Under the pieces are notes generated by a model that made no database searches, was not told the DNA's origin, and saw nothing but the letters and a program-made list of their open reading frames with translations. A stretch of DNA of 64,000 nt from an uncultured Alphaproteobacteria bacterium (GTDB lineage: Bacteria; Pseudomonadota; Alphaproteobacteria; Rhizobiales; Beijerinckiaceae), in the NCBI GenBank assembly GCA_937988775.1, contig CALKHP010000005.1, positions 30,822 through 94,821 on the forward strand, given 5' to 3'. The position numbers were made by a program, and so were the translations under genes. Below are positions 25,178 to 32,821 of the stretch, piece after piece (position 1 is the first letter of the stretch; every line of letters begins with the position of its first letter).

Positions 25178-26130
25178 TGACCGCGCTCGCCAATCGCTAC
25201 GATATCGTCTTCCTGTTCGACGTCACCAACGGCAATCCGAATGGCGACCCCGATGCCGGCAATCTGCCGCGCCTCGACCCGGAAACCAATCACGGCCTGG
25301 TCAGCGACGTGTCGCTGAAGCGCAAGATCCGTAACTACACCGAACTCGCCAAGGGCGCGCAGCCGGGCTACCGCATCTATGTGCAGGAAGGTGCGATCCT
25401 CAACGAGAAGCACCGCGAGGCCTACAGGGCGATCCGGCCCGGCAACGACAAGGCCGATAAGGACGCCAAGCTCAACCCGCAAAACGACGACGAAGCCAAA
25501 CGCCTGACCGCCTTCATGTGTGAGAACTTTTTCGACGTGCGCACGTTCGGAGCCGTGATGAGTACGGGCATCAATGCCGGCCAGGTGCGCGGGCCGGTAC
25601 AGGTTGCCTTTGCCTCGTCGGTCGAGCCGATCCTGCCGCTTGAAATCTCGATTACCCGCATGGCCGCGACCAATGAGAAGGAGAAAGCCGAGCGCGACAA
25701 GGGCAGCGAGGGCGACGAGCGCACCGAGAACCGCACCATGGGCCGCAAGCACATCGTGCCTTACGGCCTGTATCGCGCGCATATTTTCGTCAGCGCCAAG
25801 CTGGCCGAACGCACCGGCTTCGGCGAGGCCGATCTCGAGCACCTCTTCGAGTCGCTCAAGGCGATGTTCGAGCACGACCATTCGGCGGCTCGCGGCGAGA
25901 TGGCGGCGTAGCGCGTCATCGCCTTCAAGCATGCCCTGGCGCTCGGCAATGCGCCGGCAAAACAGTTGTTCGATCGTGTCAGGACCAGGCGCCGGTCAGG
26001 CGAGGCGGCTTATGACATCGGCGATGCCCGCCTCGACAACCGGCCGCCGGCCCGTCGCTTCTCCGATTACGAGGTGACGATCGATCGTGATGGCCTGCCC
26101 GACGGTGTCGAGATTGTCGAAATCCTCTGA
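25177..26130 (+). pseudogene. cas7: Type I-C cas7 backbone gene, interrupted by an amber codon
   Basis: The N-terminal 244 codons are a clear Cas7c ('FLFDVTNGNPNGDPDAGN', 'LKRKIRNYTEL', 'FDVRTFGAVMSTGINAG', 'MGRKHIVPYGLYRAH'). A TAG at 25909-25911 then interrupts, and the same frame continues for 72 codons to a TGA at 26128-26130. That stretch holds the missing Cas7 C-terminus ('VIAFKHALALGNAPAKQLF', 'RRFSDYEVTIDRDGLPDG'). One base change (such as CAG to TAG) explains it. Cas7 coats the crRNA in Cascade; a protein lacking this end may not assemble. Readthrough or a sequencing error are alternatives. Confidence 0.9.
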
Positions 26131-26154
26131 AACCTGCTGAAAAGGCGATGGATC

Positions 26155-26811
26155 GTGCCGGAACTCGATGATCCGATTCCGCTCTCCGCCTTGCAGCATG
26201 CGGTCTATTGCATGCGGCAGGCGGCGCTGATCCATGTCGAGCGGCTGTGGGAAGAGAACCGCTTCACCGCCGAGGGCCGCGTGCTGCATGAGATCGCGCA
26301 CGAACCGGCTAATCGCAGGCGCCGTGGCTTGCGTCGCGTCATGGCGTTGCCGCTTGCATGCCGCAGGCTGAACCTCGCCGGCGTCGCCGACCTCGTCGAA
26401 TTTCGCGCCGAGGCGGATGGCGAGATCGCCTATCCGGTCGAGTACAAGCGCGGCAAGGCCAAGCTCCACCGCGCCGACGAGGTGCAGCTTTGCGCGCAGG
26501 CGCTTTGCCTGGAGGAAGTGACCGGGCGCCCGGTGCCGGAAGGCGCCCTGTTTTATGCCGAGACCAAGCGGCGCCTGCCGGTACCTTTCGACATCGACCT
26601 GCGGCGCCTGACCGAGGAAACCGCGGTGGAATTCGGCGCGCTGTTCGCGGCCGGGCGCACGCCGCCGGCGGTCTATCGGGCCGAGCGTTGCCGATCGTGC
26701 TCGCTGCTCGACCTCTGCCGGCCGAAGACGTGCGCCAAGTCGGCGCTGCGGTTCCGGGCATCGGCGATCGCGGCGGTGCTGGAGGATGACGCCGCGCGGG
26801 AGCCGCCATGA
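26155..26811 (+). CDS. cas4: Cas4 exonuclease
   Basis: A 218-residue protein starting at GTG 26155 (the nearby ATG at 26148 is out of frame). 'LQHAVYCMRQAAL' holds the first Fe-S cysteine, 'YPVEYKRGKAKLH' the Glu-x-Lys nuclease motif, and 'CRSCSLLDLCRPK' the C-terminal cysteines. Cas4 trims pre-spacers so that PAM-adjacent DNA is integrated in the right direction by Cas1-Cas2. It overlaps cas1 by ATGA. Confidence 0.92.
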   Translation: MPELDDPIPLSALQHAVYCMRQAALIHVERLWEENRFTAEGRVLHEIAHEPANRRRRGLRRVMALPLACRRLNLAGVADLVEFRAEADGEIAYPVEYKRGKAKLHRADEVQLCAQALCLEEVTGRPVPEGALFYAETKRRLPVPFDIDLRRLTEETAVEFGALFAAGRTPPAVYRAERCRSCSLLDLCRPKTCAKSALRFRASAIAAVLEDDAAREPP

Positions 26812-27842
26812 AAAAACTGCTCAACACGCTCTACGTCACCACGGAAGGGGCCAGTCTGCGCAAGGATGGCGAGAATCTTGTCGCCGAGGTCGAAGGCATC
26901 GAGCGCGCCCGCGTGCCGTTCCACATGCTGGGCTCCGTGGTGATTTTCGGCGGCATCTATGTGTCGCCGCCGCTCATCCAGTCTCTGGCGCCGCTGGGCG
27001 TCACCATCGTGCTGCTCGACCGCGCCGGGCGTTTCCAGGCCCGTGTCGAGGGGCCGGTCAGCGGCAATGTACTGTTGCGCCGCGCCCAGTATCGCGCCGC
27101 CGAGCAGCCGGACGAGATTGTGCGCGGCATCGTTTCGGCGAAGATCGCCAACCAGCGCACCGTGTTGCAACGCGCCCTGCGCGACTACGGCGCCGAGATG
27201 CCCGACGAGCAGCGCGGCAGGATTGCCGAGGTGGTGCAACGGCAGGCTCGTATCCTGCGCCGCGTCGCTTTCGCGAATGAGGGCGTCGAAATTCTGCGCG
27301 GCGCGGAAGGCGAGGCGGCGCAAGGCTATTTTGCCGTGTTCGACATGCTGGTGCGTTCGCCGGATCCGGAGATCCGCTTTCGGGGGCGCAGCCGCCGCCC
27401 GCCGCTCGATCCGGTCAACGCGCTGCTGTCCTTCCTATATACGCTGTTGGCGCATGATTGCCGCAGCGCGGCGGAGGGCGTCGGGCTCGATCCGGCGGTC
27501 GGTTTCCTGCACCGCGATCGGCCGGGCCGGCCAAGCCTCGCCCTCGACCTGATGGAGGAGTTGCGTCCGATCCTGGCGGATCGTCTGGCCTTGTCGCTGA
27601 TCAACCGCCGGCAATTGCGGACGCGCGATTTCGTGACGCGTGACGGCGGCGCGGTGCTGCTGGGCGATGACGGCCGCCGCACCGTGCTGAGCGCCTGGCA
27701 GGAGCGGAAAAAGCAGGAGCGCCGGCATCCGTTCCTCGATGAGGCGGCGCCGCTCGGCCTGGTGCCGCATCTGCAGGCGCAACTCCTGTCGCGGCACCTG
27801 CGTGGCGATCTCGATGCCTATCCGCCATGGTTCTGGAAGTGA
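26808..27842 (+). CDS. cas1: Cas1 integrase (type I-C)
   Basis: A 344-residue protein. The N-terminal beta domain ('LNTLYVTTEGASLRKDGENL') precedes a helical domain with 'DPVNALLSFLYTLLAH' and 'GFLHRDRPGRPSLALDLMEE', which carry the catalytic His and Asp; the catalytic Glu lies near 'GEAAQGYFAVFD'. It integrates new spacers with Cas2. Full length, no disruption visible. Confidence 0.95.
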   Translation: MKKLLNTLYVTTEGASLRKDGENLVAEVEGIERARVPFHMLGSVVIFGGIYVSPPLIQSLAPLGVTIVLLDRAGRFQARVEGPVSGNVLLRRAQYRAAEQPDEIVRGIVSAKIANQRTVLQRALRDYGAEMPDEQRGRIAEVVQRQARILRRVAFANEGVEILRGAEGEAAQGYFAVFDMLVRSPDPEIRFRGRSRRPPLDPVNALLSFLYTLLAHDCRSAAEGVGLDPAVGFLHRDRPGRPSLALDLMEELRPILADRLALSLINRRQLRTRDFVTRDGGAVLLGDDGRRTVLSAWQERKKQERRHPFLDEAAPLGLVPHLQAQLLSRHLRGDLDAYPPWFWK

Positions 27843-27877
27843 GCGTCGTCCCGCCGCGTTCGGTTGAAGACTGAGCC

Positions 27878-28168
27878 ATGCTGGTGCTCGTCACCTATGA
27901 TGTGCGCAGTTCCGAGCCGGGCGGGGCGGCGAGGCTTCGCCGTGTCGCCAAGGCGTGCCGCGATTATGGCCAGCGCGTGCAGTTCTCGGTGTTCGAGATC
28001 GAGGTCGAGCCAGCGCAATGGACGGCGCTGCGCGCCCGGCTCGAGAGCCTGATCAAGCCGGAGCATGACAGCCTGCGCTATTATTTTCTCGGCGCCAACT
28101 GGCAGCGCCGCGTCGAACATGTCGGGGCCAAGCCCGCGGCCGATCTCGGCGGTTCGCTGATCGTTTGA
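27878..28168 (+). CDS. cas2: Cas2
   Basis: A 96-residue ferredoxin-like protein, 'MLVLVTYDVRSSEPGG' to 'VQFSVFEIEVEP', including the metal-binding Asp of 'TYDV'. It bridges two Cas1 dimers during spacer integration. Type I-C arrays usually follow cas2 directly. Here only 33 bases separate it from a convergent regulator gene, and no repeats are present. Confidence 0.95.
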   Translation: MLVLVTYDVRSSEPGGAARLRRVAKACRDYGQRVQFSVFEIEVEPAQWTALRARLESLIKPEHDSLRYYFLGANWQRRVEHVGAKPAADLGGSLIV

Positions 28169-28201
28169 ACGCGCTCAGCGCTTGATGCGGCGTTTCGCGC
28201 G

Positions 28202-28624
28202 TCAGGGGCGCGATAGCCGCGCGGCGCGAGCGCTCTCGCGCAACTTGCCTTCGAGCGCGAACAGGCTGGTGGCTTCGAGCGGCTGGAAGAAATCGCGGTG
28301 GGCGCGGAACAACAGTTGCGAGACCGGGTCGTCATGCGTCGAGGCGGTGAGGAAACTGACCGGACAGTCCTTGGGCTCGAAGGCGCGCACCACGTCGCCG
28401 ACGGTGATGGCATCGGCGCTGCGCGCCAGCCGCAGCCCGCCATAGCGGCCACGCGCCGTCTCGACGAGCCGGGCCTGCCCGAGCGCATTGGCGGTCTTCT
28501 GCACATTGGTGATGCTGACGCCGGTCAGGCCGGACAGGTCGCTGGCGCGGATGAAGTTTGGCCATGTGCCGGCGAGCGCCGCCATCATCCGGATCGCATC
28601 GAGTGTTTGTTGATTGAGCCACAT
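28202..28624 (-). CDS. Rrf2 family transcriptional regulator
   Basis: A 140-residue winged-helix protein. 'SGLTGVSITNVQKTANALGQ' is the recognition-helix region and 'LVETARGRYGGLRLARSADA' the family wing. Rrf2 proteins (IscR, NsrR, RirA) often bind an Fe-S cluster through three Cys in the C-terminal part. Here only one Cys ('PKDCPVSF') is seen, so a cluster is unlikely. It is divergent from recQ, and repeats lie between the two genes. Confidence 0.85.
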   Translation of the reverse strand: MWLNQQTLDAIRMMAALAGTWPNFIRASDLSGLTGVSITNVQKTANALGQARLVETARGRYGGLRLARSADAITVGDVVRAFEPKDCPVSFLTASTHDDPVSQLLFRAHRDFFQPLEATSLFALEGKLRESARAARLSRP

Positions 28625-28691
28625 GCTGCTAGCGATAGCCGAGGCGGCGCGCCCGTGGAAGGCCCTTGCGGCGCCGCAGACGAGGCGCGGT

Positions 28692-28743
28692 CCATGTCCT
28701 GTGCTTTGCCATGTGCTGTGCTTTGCCCATGTCCTGTACTTTG
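28692..28743. repeat. Three tandem 17-bp repeats between the Rrf2 gene and recQ
   Basis: CCATGTCCTGTGCTTTG (28692-28708), CCATGTGCTGTGCTTTG (28709-28725) and CCATGTCCTGTACTTTG (28727-28743) are nearly identical. They overlap the possible starts of recQ and may be regulator-binding iterons or a small slippage expansion. Confidence 0.8.
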
Positions 28744-29945
28744 ACCGTGGCGGACGACATCGATCCCCTGAACACGGCGCTCGACAGGCATTTCGGCCAT
28801 GCCGCGTTTCGCCCCGGTCAGGAGGAGATCGTTCGGGCCGTCATGGCCGGACGCGACGTGCTGGCGTTGCTGCCGACCGGCGGCGGCAAGTCTCTATGCT
28901 ATCAGCTTCCGGCGTTGCTCGGCGAGGGCGCCACGATCGTGGTCTCGCCGCTGATCGCCTTGATGAGCGACCAGTTGCGGCAGTTGCAGGCGCGCGGCAT
29001 TGCGGCCGTCAGCATCAATTCCGCCAACAGCCAGGCCGAGAATGCCGGCGCGGCGGCGATGCTCACCCAGGGCCGCGCCAAATTGCTCTATGTCGCCCCG
29101 GAGCGGCTGGCGAGCCCGATGCTGCATGCCCTGTTGGCGGCCGTCCGGCCATCACTTCTCGTCGTGGACGAAGCGCATTGCATTTCGGAATGGGGCCATG
29201 ATTTCCGGCCCGATTATCTCGGCATCGGCGCTTTCGCCGGAAGTTTGCCGGGCGTGCGGTTGCTGGCGCTGACAGCCACCGCCGACACGTTCACGCGCGC
29301 CGATATCCTGCGCCACCTGTTCGGAGGGCGCGAGCCGCTGGTCATCGCGCGCGGTTACAGTCGGCCGAACCTGCGCCTGTCGCTGCAGCGCCGCAGCTCC
29401 CCGGAGCGCCAGATCGCGCGCTTCGTCGCGGCACGGCGCGGACAATGCGGCATCGTCTATGCCGGCTCGCGCCGGCGGGTCGAGCATTATGCGGCGCTGC
29501 TGAAGCGCGAGGGCCATCATGCGCTGCCCTACCATGCCGGTCTGGCGCATATGGAGCGACGGGCCAATCAGGAGGTGTTCCGGGCGCGCGCCGATGTGGT
29601 GATGGTGGCCACGATCGCCTTCGGGCTCGGCATCGACAAGCCCGACGTGCGCTTCGTGCTGCATGCCGATCTGCCGCAATCGATCGAGGCCTTTGCGCAG
29701 GAGATCGGCCGGGCCGGGCGCGACGGCCTGCCGGCCGAGGCGCATGCGCTGTTCGATCCTGCCCGCATGGAAACCCGGCGTGCGGAACTGCTGCGGGACG
29801 CGCCCGAGGCGACGCTCCCGGCCCGCCTTGCCCGGCTCGATGCGTTGGCCGGGTTGTGCCGCGCGCGCAACTGTCGCCAGCAGCGGCTGCTCGCCTATTT
29901 CGGCGAGGCGGCTGCGCCATGCGGCAAATGCGACCGTTGCACGGC
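28729..29945 (+). pseudogene. recQ: recQ helicase, 3' end cut off by the Mu-like prophage
   Basis: About 405 codons of a RecQ-type DNA helicase: 'LLPTGGGKSLCYQLPALL' (Walker A), 'LVVDEAHCISEWGHDFRPDY' (DEAH box), 'EIGRAGRDGLPAEAHALF' (motif VI), and a zinc module with Cys in 'LCRARNCRQQRLLAYFGE' and 'CGKCDRC'. Just after the last Cys the frame enters prophage end sequence and stops at 30000, adding about 18 foreign residues. The winged-helix part and any HRDC domain are missing. The start is uncertain: ATG 28729 or GTG 28747, both at the end of the tandem repeats. Confidence 0.8.
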
Positions 29946-29951
29946 TGTAGC

Positions 29952-29993
29952 GCGACAAATCAAATGGCATCGAGCGACAGATCAAATGGCATC
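29952..29993 (-). repeat. Tandem transposase-binding-like repeats at the prophage end
   Basis: GCGACA(A/G)ATCAAATGGCATC occurs at 29952-29971 and again at 29974-29993, a 22-bp period with one mismatch. Phage Mu's R1 and R2 MuA-binding sites are likewise two adjacent 22-bp sites next to the right end. TGTAGCG at 29946 is a plausible terminal TG. Confidence 0.7.
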
Positions 29994-30875
29994 AAACTGA
30001 TTTTCGCGACGGGGTGGTTTTAAGGCCCCGGCGCCCCCCTTGCCGTCCGTGACGATCAACTCCTGGGCCGCCGTGCTGCGTCGGCCGCCGCCGACCGAAT
30101 AGGTGAGGTCTACGGGCTGCAGCGCGAAGCGCGAGAAGGCCTGGCGGATTGCCGGTGTGTCGTTGATCGACAGCACGAAGCGGCCCTGCAGGCCAGCCAG
30201 TAGCTCAGCCAGCGCCAGGAAGTCCGCCGGGGTGAAGACGCCCTTGCCGTAATCATCCTCTGAGCCGGCATAGGGCGGGTCGAGGTAGAACAGCGTGCCC
30301 GGCCGGTCGTAGCGCCGAATGAAGTCGGCATAGTGCAGCTGCTCGATGACGATGCCGGCGAGGCGCTCGTGCAGATCGTCGATCACCGGCACCAGGCGCA
30401 GCGGATTGAAGGCCGCGCCCTCACCCGGCGAGACGCCGAAATTGCGCCCGCTGACCTTGCCGCCGAAGGCCGTGCGCTGGAGGTAGAGGAAGCGCGCCGC
30501 CCGCTCCAGATCGGTCAGCGTGGCCGGGTCGCACGCCTTGAGGCGCTCGAACTCGCGCCGGCCGGTGAGCTGCCAGCGCAGCATGTCGACGAAGGCATTG
30601 TGGTGCCGTTGCAGGATGCGGAAGAACGTCGCCACGTCGCCAGAGATGTCGTTGATCACCTCCAGCTTGGGCGCAAGCCGCCGGCGCAGGAACACGCCGC
30701 CCATGCCGACGAACGGCTCGGCATAGCAGCCGTGCGGGATGCTCTCGATCACGCTGATGATACGGCGGGCGAGCCGGCGCTTGCCGCCGATATAGCCGGC
30801 GGCCGGCCGCACCGGAGCGACATCTCGAAACCCCTCTTGAATGTCCATTGAAACACCGTTGAGAATCACGGCCAT
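29982..30875 (-). CDS. dam: DNA N6-adenine methyltransferase (Dam/D12 class)
   Basis: About 297 residues. 'AAGYIGGKRRLARRIISVIE' and 'YAEPFVGMGGVFLRR' form the SAM-binding part, and 'GTLFYLDPPYAGSEDDYG' carries the DPPY catalytic motif of D12 methylases. It methylates adenine in a short target, probably protecting phage DNA from host restriction. It sits at the prophage right end, where Mu carries its mom DNA-modification gene, and its last codons overlap the terminal repeats. The start may be 30875 (ATG) or 30848. Confidence 0.85.
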   Translation of the reverse strand: MAVILNGVSMDIQEGFRDVAPVRPAAGYIGGKRRLARRIISVIESIPHGCYAEPFVGMGGVFLRRRLAPKLEVINDISGDVATFFRILQRHHNAFVDMLRWQLTGRREFERLKACDPATLTDLERAARFLYLQRTAFGGKVSGRNFGVSPGEGAAFNPLRLVPVIDDLHERLAGIVIEQLHYADFIRRYDRPGTLFYLDPPYAGSEDDYGKGVFTPADFLALAELLAGLQGRFVLSINDTPAIRQAFSRFALQPVDLTYSVGGGRRSTAAQELIVTDGKGGAGALKPPRRENQFDAI

Positions 30876-30983
30876 CTGTCCGCGCTGCGCAGCGGCGGCA
30901 GGGTGGCGGTTATCTCTGGATTGACGCTCCGTGGGGATAGCTTCCCGGCGTCCCACGGCCGGGCATTGCCCGGACCCTGCCAC

Positions 30984-31127
30984 TCACCCTCCCAGAATGT
31001 AGAGCCTCAAGGCCATGATCAGGTGATAGGCGAGCCAACCTCCGCCCCCCGCCACAAGCAGTGCGGCGCAGACCATGCCGAAGAAGCCAAACCAAAAAAT
31101 GCCAGAGATGTCGGGCAGCGGGCCCAT
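30984..31127 (-). CDS. 47-residue phage membrane protein
   Basis: Starts at ATG 31127-31125, overlapping the gpD stop (ATGA), and ends at TGA 30986-30984. The peptide has a hydrophobic segment (about residues 9-38, 'GIFWFGFFGMVCAALLVAGG') and a short basic end. Coupling to gpD and the membrane profile support a real gene; a holin-like or superinfection role is possible but unproven. Confidence 0.55.
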   Translation of the reverse strand: MGPLPDISGIFWFGFFGMVCAALLVAGGGGWLAYHLIMALRLYILGG

Positions 31128-32176
31128 CACTTATCCTCCGTCTTGCCGCTCGATCCATCCTCCAACGCCTTTACCTCGACCTTGGTGGTGTAGCCGTCCT
31201 TGCTGAACTCATGCTCGACGGCATCGGCGCGCCAGGTGCCGGCGATGCCATCGCGAAAGCTGCTGCCGGCGATGACATCCGCCTCGGCCTGCGCCTCGGG
31301 CCGGCCGGCCAGGCTGAAACTGCCCGAGCCGGTGTTGCGGGTCAGCCGGCGCGCCTCGGCCTGTGCCCATTTCTCGGCCTGCTCCTTGCTCGGCAACGGC
31401 GCACGCACCACGAAATCCGGCCCTTCCAGCCCGGTCTCGGCCTTCTCGACCCTGCGCTTGCCGGTTTTCTGGTCGATCCACGCGGCCTTGACCTTGCCGT
31501 ATTGCGCCCGGCCCTCCGGATCGATCTCCCACTCGGAACAGTCCTCGCGCTCGATGACAATCGGCGGCAGGCTGACACCGCTGACCGCCTTGGCATTGCC
31601 CTTGCGCGCTGCGACCAGGCGCCCGCCCATCGGCTTGATCACCGCGCCGACCTCGTCGCCGAGCGTGGTCAGAAAGTCGATCTCGCTGCTGTCGATGCGC
31701 GCCTTGTACGGGATCTTGATATCGCCGATCTCAGGGTCGACGGTCGCCCGCAGGCCGTTGCGCCTGGCGATCGTCTCGACGATCTCGCGCACCGTCTTGC
31801 CCTCGAATGCCTCGCGGTCCTGCCCCTTGAGCGCCTTTTTAAGGTCGGCCGCGCTCGCCTGCAGCACCATGGTCTCGCCACCATCGACGCTGCCGCGCAG
31901 CGACACGCTCTGCAGCTCGTAGATGCCGACCGTCACCAGGCCGGTCTCCTTATAACCGAGCGACACGCTGATCTTGGCCTTGGGCGGCGGGATGGCGATG
32001 GCGTTGCCGGCGTCGTCGAGATCGACTGTGAGCTGGTCGGAGGTCTGCCCGGCCTCGTCGCGGATCGTCGCCTTGATCAGCCGGGTGTAAAAGCCGGCTG
32101 CGACCTCCTGGCCATCGACAATGACCGAGATGACAGGCGTGTAGCCGCCCTGGCTGACCGAAAGATGAAACGGCAT
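31127..32176 (-). CDS. Phage late control / baseplate hub protein gpD
   Basis: A 349-residue protein of the P2 gpD family ('PVISVIVDGQEVAAGFYTRL', 'LVTVGIYELQSVSLRGSVDG', 'TVREIVETIARRNGL'). In P2-like tails it forms the baseplate hub at the tail tube end. The ATG at 32176 gives the family N-terminus MPFHLSVSQGGYTPVI; the longer frame upstream is inside gpX. It is the last tail gene before the methylase. Confidence 0.85.
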   Translation of the reverse strand: MPFHLSVSQGGYTPVISVIVDGQEVAAGFYTRLIKATIRDEAGQTSDQLTVDLDDAGNAIAIPPPKAKISVSLGYKETGLVTVGIYELQSVSLRGSVDGGETMVLQASAADLKKALKGQDREAFEGKTVREIVETIARRNGLRATVDPEIGDIKIPYKARIDSSEIDFLTTLGDEVGAVIKPMGGRLVAARKGNAKAVSGVSLPPIVIEREDCSEWEIDPEGRAQYGKVKAAWIDQKTGKRRVEKAETGLEGPDFVVRAPLPSKEQAEKWAQAEARRLTRNTGSGSFSLAGRPEAQAEADVIAGSSFRDGIAGTWRADAVEHEFSKDGYTTKVEVKALEDGSSGKTEDK

Positions 32177-32177
32177 C

Positions 32178-32393
32178 TTAGCCCCACAATCTGATTGATG
32201 GGCGCACCGGCAGCACCGGCGCCGCCGGCTCCGGCAACAGCACCCTGGTACCGGGCGGCACGAACAGGCCGAGATCGGCAAGGCCCGGATTGAGCTCGAG
32301 CACCTGCACGACGATCGTCGCATCGGTGCTGTGCAGCGCCTGCCAGACGAGCAGGTCGACCGTTACGCCTTCGCGCGAGACCTCGACGATCAT
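32178..32393 (-). CDS. Tail protein X (LysM-like)
   Basis: A 71-residue protein, MIVEVSREGVTVDLLVWQAL to 'LFVPPGTRVLLPEP', matching P2 gpX, a small LysM-like protein that helps tail completion. It starts at ATG 32393, overlapping the gpU stop by 4 bases. Confidence 0.82.
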   Translation of the reverse strand: MIVEVSREGVTVDLLVWQALHSTDATIVVQVLELNPGLADLGLFVPPGTRVLLPEPAAPVLPVRPSIRLWG

Positions 32394-32821
32394 CGGAACA
32401 GCCCTCCGAAGGCACCATCGCCGCCGAACGGCGCGACCTGCACGGAAAACTCGATCTTGCGGCCGATGCCGTCGAAATGGATGCTTTCGTGCTCGGCGCC
32501 GACCTCGAGAATGACGACGCTGCCGAACACGCTCGCCGCCACGCCGCCGGCGGCCCAGCCGAGCAACTCGACCGGCTGGCCGGCACTTTGCGTCGCCTTG
32601 AGCGCCAAATACTCGCCGTGGCCGCCAAACTCCTGATGGAAATACAGCCCCTCGATCTCGAACTCGTCCTCGCCACGGCCGGTATATTGCCGGGCCGGGC
32701 CTCGGCCGAAACGGTTGATCATCGGCCAGCTGGCGCGTGTGCGCTCCCTGATGCGCTGGATCGAGAGGGGCAACGCCGCGAAGATGTGCGGGCCGAGTGC
32801 CAGGATCGGGACATCCGCCAT
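32390..32821 (-). CDS. Tail protein gpU
   Basis: A 143-residue protein, 'MADVPILALGPHIFAALPLS' then 'EFEIEGLYFHQEFGGHGEYL', the P2 gpU family involved in tail length and completion. ATG 32821 overlaps the tape-measure stop; a GTG one codon upstream is possible. Confidence 0.82.
   Translation of the reverse strand: MADVPILALGPHIFAALPLSIQRIRERTRASWPMINRFGRGPARQYTGRGEDEFEIEGLYFHQEFGGHGEYLALKATQSAGQPVELLGWAAGGVAASVFGSVVILEVGAEHESIHFDGIGRKIEFSVQVAPFGGDGAFGGLFR

Noticed and set aside
30847..30854. ATTGAAAC as another CRISPR repeat
   Set aside because: Only eight bases match, within the methylase gene start, with no repeat structure around it.
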